64,000 nucleotides of DNA from Pseudomonas soli (GTDB lineage Bacteria > Pseudomonadota > Gammaproteobacteria > Pseudomonadales > Pseudomonadaceae). The notes beneath the pieces were generated by a model. The model saw only the letters and a program-made list of their open reading frames with translations. It was not told where the DNA came from and ran no database searches. The translations under genes and the position numbers were made by a program. The stretch covers positions 927,516-991,515 of the forward strand of contig NZ_FOEQ01000001.1 in NCBI RefSeq assembly GCF_900110655.1. Reading direction: 5' to 3'. Position 1 is the first letter of the stretch. Every line of letters starts with the position of its first letter. This document shows positions 11,682 to 19,490 of this stretch, piece by piece.

Positions 11682-12043
11682 GTAGTTGACCTCCGTAAGC
11701 TGGCCTTGCGTTGCCTGGCCAGGGCCAGATCTGCTGAAGGCGTTTTCTGGCTTTTCTTGATGAATCCATGGAGCATGAACATCACGCCATCCATGATCGT
11801 GAACAGTACACGGGCAACGACATGCCCCATGTCGATACGGATTTCCCAAAGCCCGTGCTCCAGCTTTCTGACCAAGGGCATGCCAAGTGGCCATCCCAAC
11901 TGAACGGTCTTGATTTCCATGCCAATCAGATAGCGTTCTTCACGTGCCAAGCCCTTTAGCCACTCCCTCACGGGCTCATTACCCAACGCACTACAGAAGA
12001 ACTGCACATTTATTTTTAGATCCGACGCGGCCAAGTGTACCAA
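11678..12043 (-). CDS. HigB-like toxin (Gp49-like, RelE superfamily)
   Basis: A 121-residue protein of the phage-derived Gp49-like family. Typical segments are NEPVREWLKGLAREERYLIG, WPLGMPLVRKLEHGLWEIRI and a basic C-terminus (FIKKSQKTPSADLALARQR). Relatives are ribosome-dependent mRNA endonucleases that are neutralised by the partner encoded next door. No ATG is available. The TTG at 12043 has GGAGG eight bases upstream and is chosen; a further TTG at 12061 lies inside that RBS region. The start region contains a direct repeat GTACC-A7-GTACC that could be part of an autoregulatory site. The RNase activity is inferred. Confidence 0.8.
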   Translation of the reverse strand: MVHLAASDLKINVQFFCSALGNEPVREWLKGLAREERYLIGMEIKTVQLGWPLGMPLVRKLEHGLWEIRIDMGHVVARVLFTIMDGVMFMLHGFIKKSQKTPSADLALARQRKASLRRSTT

Positions 12044-12099
12044 AAAAAGTACCTCCTGCAAGCGGCCACCTCGACTGGCCTGATCGCTGAAACGAGGCC

Positions 12100-12125
12100 A
12101 AAAAAATGCCGCCTTACGGCGGCAT
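12100..12125 (-). terminator. Rho-independent terminator of yjiA
   Basis: ATGCCGCC (12106-12113) pairs with GGCGGCAT (12118-12125). On the minus strand an uninterrupted T-run follows. It lies 23 bp after the yjiA stop and separates it from the toxin-antitoxin operon on the same strand. Confidence 0.92.
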
Positions 12126-12147
12126 CGAACAGTCGGCTGTATCCCAA

Positions 12148-13125
12148 TCAGGCGTGGCTCAAAGCTTCGAAACCAGCCCGAATCCTTTCCTCCGGCAGCT
12201 CATCGGCGATGAACACCATCACGCTTTCCCGAAGCTCGCCTTCCTTCCACTCGGCGTCCCAGTCGAAGCCGTACAGCTTCAGCACTCCCTGGAACACCAA
12301 ACGGCGATCTTCACCCGCTATATTCAACACGCCCTTGTAGCGCAACAGCTGTTTGCCGTGCTCCTCCAGCAGCTCGTTCATGAAGTCGCTGAGCCGATCG
12401 ATATCCAACGGTGTTTCGGTGCGCAGCACCAGCGTCGAAATGCGATCCGGGGTGGCGGGCTTGAGGACCGGGCGCAAGCTGGGCCCGGGGCTGATGCCAA
12501 GGTCCGGGTTGAGGTTGAACCCTCGCACATCGAGCAGCTCGGCCAGGTCGATGCGACCGTGCTCGACCACGCGAATCGTCGCCCGGCCATTGATGCACGC
12601 CAGGCGCTCGCGCAGGGCATCGACCACCTGCGGCTCGACCAGATCGGTCTTGCTCAGCAGCAGACGGTCGGCAAAGCCGACCTGGGCCTGGGCGATGGCC
12701 TGGGTCAGGTGCAGTTCGGCGTGGGCGGTGTCGACCAGGGTGATGATGCCATCGAGGATATAGCGCTCGCGCAGCTCTTCGTCGATGAAGAAGGTCTGTG
12801 CCACGGGTGCCGGGTCGGCGAGGCCCGTGCACTCGATCACCAGGCGATCAAAGGCGATCTCGCCGGCGTCCAGGCGTTCGAGCAGCAGGTACAGGGCACG
12901 GGTCAGGTCGCCATGGATGCTGCAGCACACACAGCCGTTGGCCAGGGTCATGACCTGCACTGGCTCATCGCCCAGCAGTTGGCTGTCGATGCCGGCCTCG
13001 CTGAACTCGTTCTCGATCACGGCGAGCCTCAGGCCGTGCTCGGCCTTGAGCATGTGCTTGAGCAGTGTGGTCTTGCCGGCACCGAGAAAGCCGGTCAGCA
13101 CGGTAACGGGAATCGGCGTTTGCAC
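12148..13125 (-). CDS. yjiA: COG0523 GTPase, YjiA type
   Basis: A 325-residue G3E-family GTPase (CobW/YjiA/ZNG1 group), putatively a metal-dependent chaperone. It has a Walker A in GFLGAGKTTLLKHML, the metal-binding CxCC in NGCVCCSIHGDL, an SKTDL guanine-specificity motif (NKxD-like) and the C-terminal CobW domain (DFMNELLEEHGKQLLRYKG). The GTG at 13125 has CAGGAGA seven bases upstream and gives MQTPIPVTVLTG; a longer frame lacks an RBS. It is the last gene of the cstA-yjiX-yjiA group, an association also seen in other proteobacteria. Confidence 0.92.
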   Translation of the reverse strand: MQTPIPVTVLTGFLGAGKTTLLKHMLKAEHGLRLAVIENEFSEAGIDSQLLGDEPVQVMTLANGCVCCSIHGDLTRALYLLLERLDAGEIAFDRLVIECTGLADPAPVAQTFFIDEELRERYILDGIITLVDTAHAELHLTQAIAQAQVGFADRLLLSKTDLVEPQVVDALRERLACINGRATIRVVEHGRIDLAELLDVRGFNLNPDLGISPGPSLRPVLKPATPDRISTLVLRTETPLDIDRLSDFMNELLEEHGKQLLRYKGVLNIAGEDRRLVFQGVLKLYGFDWDAEWKEGELRESVMVFIADELPEERIRAGFEALSHA

Positions 13126-13153
13126 GCGGTTGTCTCCTGCAGCTGAAAATGAA

Positions 13154-13183
13154 AGTGGGAGCCCGGTTGCCCGGGCTCCCACT
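13154..13183. repeat. Perfect intercistronic hairpin inside the cstA-yjiX-yjiA group
   Basis: AGTGGGAGCCCGG (13154-13166) pairs perfectly with 13171-13183 around TTGC. The half-site GTGGGAGC resembles the outer arm of the local REP element. No T-tract follows on the minus strand, so it is more likely an mRNA stability or attenuation element than a full terminator. Confidence 0.75.
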
Positions 13184-13203
13184 GGTTCACGCGTGTCGCG
13201 GGT

Positions 13204-13401
13204 TCAACAGCACTTGGGCCCGGACTTGCCACCATAACGCGCTTCCTGGCGCTCGCGGAAGAACGCCTCGTAGCTCATCACCGGCTTGTCCGGGTGCTTG
13301 GTCTGCATGTGCTCGACATAGTTGTCGTAATCGGGCATGCCGACCATCAGGCGTGCTGCCTGCCCCAGGTACTTGCCCAGTCGACCCAGGTCGTTGAACA
13401 T
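13204..13401 (-). CDS. yjiX: YbdD/YjiX family small protein
   Basis: A 65-residue protein of the DUF466 (YbdD/YjiX) family. It is soluble, with the family core [22 protein letters not shown] and [13 protein letters not shown], and ends in a Cys pair (PKCC), as I recall for E. coli YjiX. It lies 13 bp after cstA. The constant pairing with CstA-type transporters suggests a role in transporter function or regulation, not established by sequence. The Cys-Cys end next to a COG0523 metal GTPase gene is suggestive of metal handling. Confidence 0.92.
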   Translation of the reverse strand: MFNDLGRLGKYLGQAARLMVGMPDYDNYVEHMQTKHPDKPVMSYEAFFRERQEARYGGKSGPKCC

Positions 13402-13414
13402 CGCGGCATTCCTC

Positions 13415-15481
13415 TCAAGCGTCAGGCAGGGCCTGGAACGGGGTTTCCTTGTCGGTCCGCTCTTTGCGGCCCCAGGCGGCGTAGCCGACCTTGAGGGCGA
13501 AGAACAGGATGCTGAACACCACCACCAGGAACAGGATCGTCAGGCCAGCGTTGGTGTAGGCGTTGAAGATCACGTGCTGCATCTGACCGATATCCTTGGC
13601 AGGCGCCAGCACCTGGCCGGCGTCCAGCGCGGTGCTGTACTTCTTGGCCAGGGCCAGGAAGCCCACAGCTGGGTTCGGGTCGAACAGCTTGATCAGGCCC
13701 GCGGCGGTGGTGCAGATCAGCAGCCATACCGCAGGTACCAGGGTGACCCAGATATAGCGCTGACGCTTCATCTTGATCAGTACCACGGTACCGAGCATCA
13801 GGGCGATACCGGCCAGCATCTGGTTGGAGATACCGAACAGCGGCCACAAGGTGTTGATACCCCCCAGCGGATCGATCACGCCTTGATACAGCAGGTAACC
13901 CCACATTGCCACGCAACCGGCGGTCGCGAGCAGGTTGGCCCCCCACGACTCGGTGCGCTTGAGCGCCGGAACGAAGCTGCCCAGCAGGTCCTGCAGCATG
14001 AAGCGCCCGGCACGAGTACCGGCGTCCACTGCGGTGAGGATGAACAGTGCCTCGAACAGAATGGCGAAGTGGTACCAGAACGCCATGGTGTTCTCGCCCG
14101 GCAGCACCTGGTGCAGGATCTGCGCGATACCGACCGCCAGGGTCGGCGCGCCACCGGCACGGGCGAGGATGGTGTGCTCGCCGATGTCGCGGGCAGTGGC
14201 CTCCAACTGCTCGGGGGTAATCATGAAGCCCCAGCTGCTGACGGTCTGCGCCACCGAAGCGACGTCGGCGCCGACCACTGCGGCCGGGCTGTTCATGGCG
14301 AAGTACACGCCCGGCTCGATCACCGAGGCGGCAACCATGGCCATGATGGCGACGAACGACTCCATCAGCATGCCGCCGTAGCCGATGTAACGGGCGTTGG
14401 TTTCGTTGTCCAGCAGCTTCGGCGTGGTCCCCGAGGAGATCAGCGCGTGGAAGCCGGACACCGCGCCGCAGGCGATGGTGATGAACAGGAACGGGAACAG
14501 GGTGCCCTTCCACACCGGGCCGGTACCGTCGGTGAACTGGGTCAGCGCCGGCATCTTCAGCTCGGGCGCGATGATCAGGATACCGATGGCCAGGCCGACG
14601 ATGGTGCCGATCTTGAGGAAGGTCGACAGGTAGTCGCGCGGCGCCAGTACCAGCCACACCGGCAGCACAGCGGCGACGAAACCGTAGCCCACGAGCATCC
14701 AGGTGATCTGCACGCCGGTGAAGGTGAACGCCGGGCCCCACACCGGATCCGCGGCGATCTGGCCCCCCAGCCAGATCGACAGCAGCAGCAGGACCACGCC
14801 GACAATGGAGATTTCACCGATGCGGCCCGGGCGGATGTAGCGCATGTAGATGCCCATGAACATCGCGATCGGGATGGTCGCGATCACCGTGAACATGCCC
14901 CACGGGCTCTCGGCCAGGGCCTTGACCACGATCAGCGCGAGCACCGCGAGGATGATGATCATGATCAGGAAGCAACCGAACAGGGCGATGGTGCCCGGTA
15001 TGCGGCCCATCTCTTCCCGGACCATGTCGCCCAGCGAGCGGCCGTTGCGCCGTGTGGACAGGAACAGGACCATGAAGTCCTGTACCGCGCCGGCCAGCAC
15101 CACGCCAGCGATCAGCCACAGCGTGCCGGGCAGGTAGCCCATCTGCGCCGCGAGCACCGGGCCCACGAGCGGGCCGGCGCCGGCGATGGCGGCGAAGTGG
15201 TGGCCGAAAAGGATGTGCTTGTTGGTCGGGACGTAGTCCAGGCCATCATTGTTGAGTACCGCCGGCGTGGCCCGGCGTGGGTCGAGCTGCATCACCTTGG
15301 TGGCGATGAACAGGCTGTAGTAACGGTAGGCAACCAGGTAGATGGCCACTGCCGCGACGACGATCCACAAGGCATTGATCGCCTCACCGCGACGCAGGGC
15401 GACGACGCCCAGCGCGCAGGCCCCTATGACTGCCAGCGCCAGCCACGGGATATGGCGTAGCAGGCTGTTATTGTTGTTCAT
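13415..15481 (-). CDS. cstA: CstA-family carbon starvation / pyruvate (peptide) transporter
   Basis: A 688-residue inner-membrane protein with many hydrophobic helices spread along its length. The core signature is [24 protein letters not shown] near residues 85-110. The family includes E. coli CstA and BtsT, which import pyruvate and perhaps peptides during carbon limitation. The C-terminal cytoplasmic end is short and charged ([20 protein letters not shown]). Its start is the ATG at 15481. Gene order cstA-yjiX-yjiA suggests one transcript. Substrate (pyruvate or peptides) cannot be settled from sequence. Confidence 0.93.
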   Translation of the reverse strand: MNNNNSLLRHIPWLALAVIGACALGVVALRRGEAINALWIVVAAVAIYLVAYRYYSLFIATKVMQLDPRRATPAVLNNDGLDYVPTNKHILFGHHFAAIAGAGPLVGPVLAAQMGYLPGTLWLIAGVVLAGAVQDFMVLFLSTRRNGRSLGDMVREEMGRIPGTIALFGCFLIMIIILAVLALIVVKALAESPWGMFTVIATIPIAMFMGIYMRYIRPGRIGEISIVGVVLLLLSIWLGGQIAADPVWGPAFTFTGVQITWMLVGYGFVAAVLPVWLVLAPRDYLSTFLKIGTIVGLAIGILIIAPELKMPALTQFTDGTGPVWKGTLFPFLFITIACGAVSGFHALISSGTTPKLLDNETNARYIGYGGMLMESFVAIMAMVAASVIEPGVYFAMNSPAAVVGADVASVAQTVSSWGFMITPEQLEATARDIGEHTILARAGGAPTLAVGIAQILHQVLPGENTMAFWYHFAILFEALFILTAVDAGTRAGRFMLQDLLGSFVPALKRTESWGANLLATAGCVAMWGYLLYQGVIDPLGGINTLWPLFGISNQMLAGIALMLGTVVLIKMKRQRYIWVTLVPAVWLLICTTAAGLIKLFDPNPAVGFLALAKKYSTALDAGQVLAPAKDIGQMQHVIFNAYTNAGLTILFLVVVFSILFFALKVGYAAWGRKERTDKETPFQALPDA

Positions 15482-15693
15482 GGCATGCTTCCAGCTTAAG
15501 TGGTTGGAATAGACAGCCCTCTGAGTCTAGGGCCTGCTCGCCTCCATTACCATATCCAGATGAGCGTCCTTGCTACCCCAGGGGCTCCGACCTAGAGCGT
15601 TGTTCCCGCAACTCACCTGGTAATTCTGCCAGTTGTCGGGCCACAGTCCAGAGTGCATTTTGAACAGGTCTTGAATACACAAGGATGTTCACA

Positions 15694-16503
15694 ATGAAGA
15701 CCAAGTACCTGCTTCACACCTCTTTCATCGGCCTGCTCGCCACTGCGGCGATACCTGCCCATGCCGCCCCCATCGAGCCAATGCATGGCGCCATGGAAGT
15801 ACCCGTGGCGCGCCAACTGGCTTGCTTCAACGCACAAGACTACCACTGGCCAGAAGATGGCTCAGGTATCAAGAGTCCAGGCTGCAAAGCGGCGTACCAA
15901 CACGTTTACCGCAAGTTCGACAACAACGCCCAACAGGCGACCTATCAGTTCATCCAATGGCACGAAGTGTCGAAGAACATCCCCGAGTACGACAAAATCG
16001 AAGAAGTCAAGAAGGCTATCCCCGACGGCCAGTTGTGCTCGGCGGGCAATGTCGTGGCAGCGGATTCACTAAGCAAGGTCAGGAACGCACTCCTCGAAAT
16101 TTTGCGCAAGTTGAAATTGGATTCGAATTGGCTGTACCTCTTGGTCAACGACAAGAGCGGCCTGGACCAACCTGCCGAGTGGGCCACCCAGGAACTGCGC
16201 AAGGGGGCCGACAACAAAGTGCACATGCGCTACAAGGTCGAGGCCGTGCATAACCCCAGTTACTGGGAAATCTATGTGTCCAAGCCTGGCTACAACCCCG
16301 CAGAGCGCGCGCTGAAGTGGGACGATCTGGAACTGGTGCAGGAAATCGGCGACGTGCCACCAGTAAATGGGTACTACGAGCTTGAGGTCGATCTCAAGAA
16401 CCACATCGGCAAGCGTGTCATCTACAGCCGCTGGCAGCGCAAGGACCCGGCCGGCGAAGGCTTCTACAACTGCAGCGATGTGAACATCGTCGGCGGCAAA
16501 TAG
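15694..16503 (+). CDS. Secreted AA10 lytic polysaccharide monooxygenase (chitin-binding type)
   Basis: A 269-residue secreted protein. The ATG at 15694 has AAGG nine bases upstream and gives signal MKTKYLLHTSFIGLLATAA; an ATG nine bases earlier is poorer. The AA10 landmarks are MHGAMEVPVARQLAC at the N-terminus, IPDGQLCSAGN, a second histidine in VEAVHNPSYWEIYVSKPGYNP (His186), VIYSRWQRKDPAGEGFYNC (Phe257/Tyr258) and a final SDVNI strand. This resembles P. aeruginosa CbpD without its extra domains. The likely role is copper-dependent oxidative cleavage of chitin or a similar polysaccharide. The candidate copper-brace His31 lies six residues after the canonical AHA cleavage site (residues 22-24). 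Confidence 0.88.
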   Translation: MKTKYLLHTSFIGLLATAAIPAHAAPIEPMHGAMEVPVARQLACFNAQDYHWPEDGSGIKSPGCKAAYQHVYRKFDNNAQQATYQFIQWHEVSKNIPEYDKIEEVKKAIPDGQLCSAGNVVAADSLSKVRNALLEILRKLKLDSNWLYLLVNDKSGLDQPAEWATQELRKGADNKVHMRYKVEAVHNPSYWEIYVSKPGYNPAERALKWDDLELVQEIGDVPPVNGYYELEVDLKNHIGKRVIYSRWQRKDPAGEGFYNCSDVNIVGGK

Positions 16504-16574
16504 CCTCCGGTTAATCCTCCGAAAGGGACGGCCATGGCTGGGCTATAGTCAGAAGATCTGACGAGGATCCAGCC

Positions 16575-16946
16575 ATGACTAGCTCCCACGACGAACGCCG
16601 CCGTTTCCAGCGCATCGCCTTCGATGCCCCTACCGAACTGCGCCAGGGCGAACGTCGCTGGCCGGTGAAGCTCCTCGACCTGTCGCTTAAGGGCTTGCTG
16701 GTAGAGCGCCCGGAACCCTGGGATGCGGACCCCACCCAGGACTTCGACGCAGTCATCCACCTCAACGACAAGAAAACCCAGGTCAGGATGCAGGTCGAAC
16801 TGCGCCACGACGAGTCCACGCGCCTGGGCTTCATCTGCCTGCACATCGACATCGACTCGATGACCCATTTGCACCGTCTTGTGGAACTGAACCTGGCGGA
16901 CAGCACCGAAATGATGCGCGAGCTGCGCGAACTCATCGAAGAATGA
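16575..16946 (+). CDS. mapZ: Single-domain PilZ cyclic-di-GMP receptor, MapZ-like
   Basis: A 123-residue single PilZ domain. The c-di-GMP motifs are intact: RRFQR (Arg9 to Arg13) and DLSLKG (Asp35-Ser37-Gly40). It resembles P. aeruginosa PA4608/MapZ, including the DERRRF N-terminus and the HIDIDSMTHLHRLVELNL helix. MapZ binds c-di-GMP and inhibits the methyltransferase CheR1, altering chemotaxis and flagellar switching. The position between cstA and radA matches the P. aeruginosa order as I recall it. The ATG at 16575 is used. It probably forms its own transcript. Confidence 0.88.
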   Translation: MTSSHDERRRFQRIAFDAPTELRQGERRWPVKLLDLSLKGLLVERPEPWDADPTQDFDAVIHLNDKKTQVRMQVELRHDESTRLGFICLHIDIDSMTHLHRLVELNLADSTEMMRELRELIEE

Positions 16947-17128
16947 TATCTCTTAGCCTGCTAACAATCTGGCTGTGACCGCTTTCTTGTCCAGCCAGAC
17001 AGCTTTCCTGCCTTTCCCAGCCCCTTTGTACACACCCCTCTGGAACAGCCTCTCGCAGGTTGGAACGCAACGTGCATCCAGGTTTCAGGCACCCTGGATG
17101 CATCCTTTACGACGCTACGATCAAAACT

Positions 17129-17138
17129 TTGTATACAA
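17129..17138. promoter_or_regulatory. TTGTATACAA palindrome ahead of the NCS2 permease
   Basis: A perfect 10-bp palindrome in a short AT-rich stretch about 70 bp before the permease start, in otherwise GC-rich DNA. The shape is typical of GntR-family operators. The 8-bp core recurs upstream of gdhA. Confidence 0.4.
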
Positions 17139-17207
17139 TTTTAGTGGCAATTATTTGCGCTAGTTGTCTACAGTAGCGGCACAACAATAAACAGAGAGCC
17201 TGCTCCA

Positions 17208-18725
17208 ATGACCACGTCCCCCAGCACGTCTCCCGCCCCGCGCCCCGAGGACGAAAACCTCGGCCTCGGCGCCAACCTGGCCTACGGGCTGCAGCATGTC
17301 CTGACCATGTATGGAGGGATCGTCGCCGTACCCCTGATCCTCGGCCAGGCCGCCGGCCTGGCGCCGGCGGAGATCGGGCTGCTAATTGCTGCCTCGTTGT
17401 TCGCCGGTGGCCTGGCGACATTGCTGCAGACCCTTGGGCTGCCGTTCTTCGGCTGCCAGCTGCCATTGGTCCAGGGCGTGTCGTTCGCGGGCGTGGCGAC
17501 CATGGGCGCGATTCTTGGCAGCCAGGGCGGCGGTGGCCTGCCGGCGGTGCTGGGCGCGGTAATGGCAGCTTCGTTGATCGGTTTCCTGATTACCCCGGTG
17601 TTCTCGCGCATCACCAAGTTCTTCCCGCCCCTGGTGACCGGCATCGTCATCACCACCATCGGCCTGACCCTGATGCCCGTCGCGGCCCGCTGGGTGATGG
17701 GCGGCAACAGCGCCTCGCCAGAGTTCGGCAGCATGGCCAACATCGGCCTGGCGGCGCTGACCTTCGCCATCGTCCTGCTGCTGAGCAAGCTCGGCAGCGC
17801 GAGCATTTCGCGCCTGTCGATCTTGCTGGCGATGGTCGCCGGCACATTGATCGCCTGGTCGCTGGGCATGGCCGATTTCAGCAAGGTCACCGAAGGCCCG
17901 ATCTTCGCCTTCCCCACCCCGTTCCACTTCGGCATGCCGACCTTCCACATCGCCGCGATCCTGTCGATGTGCATCGTGATCATGGTGACCCTGGTGGAAA
18001 CCTCGGCGGACATCCTGGCGGTCGGTGAAATCATCGACACCAAGGTCGACTCCAAGCGCCTGGGCAACGGCCTGCGCGCCGACATGGCATCGAGCATCCT
18101 GGCGCCGATCTTCGGCTCGTTCACCCAGAGCGCCTTCGCCCAGAACGTGGGCCTGGTGGCAGTCACCGGCGTGAAGAGCCGCTATGTGGTGGCCACCGGC
18201 GGCGTGATCCTGGTGGTGCTCGGCCTGCTGCCGATCATGGGCCGGGTGATTGCGGCAGTGCCTACCCCGGTACTCGGTGGCGCCGGTATCGTGCTGTTTG
18301 GCACCGTGGCCGCCAGCGGAATCCGTACCCTGTCGAAAGTCAGCTACAAGAACAACGTCAACCTGATCATCGTCGCCGCCTCGCTTGGCTTCGGCATGAT
18401 CCCGATCGCGGCGCCGAACTTCTACCACAGCTTCCCCAGCTGGTTCGAAACCATCTTCCACTCCGGCATCAGCTCGGCGGCGATCATGGCAATTCTGCTG
18501 AACCTGATGTTCAACCACTTCACCACCGGCAACTCGGAAAACCAGTCGGTGTTCGCCGCGGCCTACGAGCGCACCATCCAGTACTCCGATATTTCGGCCC
18601 TGCGTGATGGCGACTACTTCAAGGACGGCAAGCTGTTCGACGCCGAGGGCAACGAGGTACCGGTGCTGGAACTGGACGAGCACGGCAACGAGACGCCCAG
18701 GCGCAAAGCGGTTGCCGAACACTGA
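17208..18725 (+). CDS. NCS2-family nucleobase:cation symporter (xanthine/uric acid type)
   Basis: A 505-residue inner-membrane permease. The N-terminus carries the family's GLQHVLTMYGGIVAVPLIL. The substrate-site region has TSADILAVGEI, and the signature GSFTQSAFAQNVGLVAVTGVKSR follows. About 14 membrane segments are expected for the family. The sequence is closest in feel to xanthine and urate transporters of the NCS2/NAT group, but substrate is not proved. The C-terminal tail is polar and may be cytoplasmic (AEGNEVPVLELDEHGNE). A palindromic candidate operator lies upstream and a strong terminator follows. Confidence 0.9.
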   Translation: MTTSPSTSPAPRPEDENLGLGANLAYGLQHVLTMYGGIVAVPLILGQAAGLAPAEIGLLIAASLFAGGLATLLQTLGLPFFGCQLPLVQGVSFAGVATMGAILGSQGGGGLPAVLGAVMAASLIGFLITPVFSRITKFFPPLVTGIVITTIGLTLMPVAARWVMGGNSASPEFGSMANIGLAALTFAIVLLLSKLGSASISRLSILLAMVAGTLIAWSLGMADFSKVTEGPIFAFPTPFHFGMPTFHIAAILSMCIVIMVTLVETSADILAVGEIIDTKVDSKRLGNGLRADMASSILAPIFGSFTQSAFAQNVGLVAVTGVKSRYVVATGGVILVVLGLLPIMGRVIAAVPTPVLGGAGIVLFGTVAASGIRTLSKVSYKNNVNLIIVAASLGFGMIPIAAPNFYHSFPSWFETIFHSGISSAAIMAILLNLMFNHFTTGNSENQSVFAAAYERTIQYSDISALRDGDYFKDGKLFDAEGNEVPVLELDEHGNETPRRKAVAEH

Positions 18726-18751
18726 TCGCTGACCAGGACGGTCACCGAGGG

Positions 18752-18781
18752 GAGCCGACGCGCATCGTCGGCTCTTTTTTT
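18752..18781 (+). terminator. Rho-independent terminator of the NCS2 permease
   Basis: GAGCCGACG (18752-18760) pairs with CGTCGGCTC (18766-18774), followed by a run of T. Confidence 0.95.
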
Positions 18782-18914
18782 GTATGGGAAGATGCGTGGA
18801 ATCCTATGATCGCTTTAGCCGTGAGCCACAAAGTACCGATTCAACACATTCAGATCACCGGCCTCCAGCCCCCCGCCATATAGCGCAGCTGCAACCAGGA
18901 CCGTAAACCGTTGG

Positions 18915-19423
18915 TCATTCGGTTTCCTGCAGGCACGGCATCACATAGGCCAGGGCGTTGGCCAGATGCTTTTGCACCGAACTGTCGGAGATCCCCAGAT
19001 CCCTGGCGACCTCGGCGTGGGTCATGCCTTCCAGGCGGTTGAGGCGGAAGATCTCCCGGGTGCGCTCGGGCAACTCGCCGAGGATCGCCTGCAACCGACG
19101 CAGGTGCTGCTCGCGCACGGCTCGCTCTCGAGCCCGGGGCCATCCTCGACGAGCGCCTCGAAAGCCTCGTGGGGCATCGTGTCGGTCTTGCGCCATTGCT
19201 GCTAACGCACGTGATCGATCTTCGGGTTGTGCACGGTGCGATAGAGGTACGCCTGGGCGTTGTCGATCGTCTCGGTACACTGCTGCTCGGCCATGCGCAG
19301 GAAACTGTCCTGCACCAGGTCAGCGGCCAGCAGTGAGTCGCGCACCTTGCGCGAGAGCAGGCCTTGAAGGTTTTTCGCGTGCTTGAGAAACAGCCGCTTG
19401 AGGTCTGACTCCGCCAGACGCAC
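18915..19423 (-). pseudogene. Broken FecI-type ECF sigma factor
   Basis: Two frames together spell one iron-responsive ECF sigma factor. From a GTG at 19423 the first 73 residues hold region 2 (LLAADLVQDSFLRMAEQQ, YLYRTVHNPKIDHVR) and stop at a TAG near 19202-19204. The same frame continues after the TAG with plausible sequence (QQWRKTDTMPHEAFEALVEDG). Near 19120-19130 the coding frame shifts, and region 4 follows in another frame (LPERTREIFRLNRLEGMTHAEVARDLGISDSSVQKHL), ending at 18915. So there is at least one nonsense and one frameshift lesion. A Fur-box-like sequence lies just upstream. No FecR or TonB-receptor gene accompanies it. Confidence 0.85.
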
Positions 19424-19459
19424 TCCATGAGGTGCTCGCAGGGTGGCGGCATGCTACTC

Positions 19460-19480
19460 GCTATTGAGAATCACTTATAA
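19460..19480. promoter_or_regulatory. Fur-box-like sequence upstream of the broken sigma gene
   Basis: The stretch CTATTGAGAATCACTTATAA (19461-19480) contains TGAGAATCA, which differs from the Fur-box core TGATAATCA at one position. It lies about 40 bp upstream of the sigma-factor start on the minus strand, where FecI-type genes usually carry a Fur site. Binding is inferred. Confidence 0.5.
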
Positions 19481-19490
19481 AAAAATTGAC

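Noticed and set aside
11382..12060. Prophage remnant suggested by the Gp49-like toxin.
   Set aside because: No integrase, attachment repeats or phage genes surround the pair; a stand-alone toxin-antitoxin module explains it.
13337..15460. A 707-codon plus-strand frame opposite cstA.
   Set aside because: Shadow of a membrane protein gene; dominated by His, Gln, Asp and Arg, as expected for antisense of hydrophobic codons.
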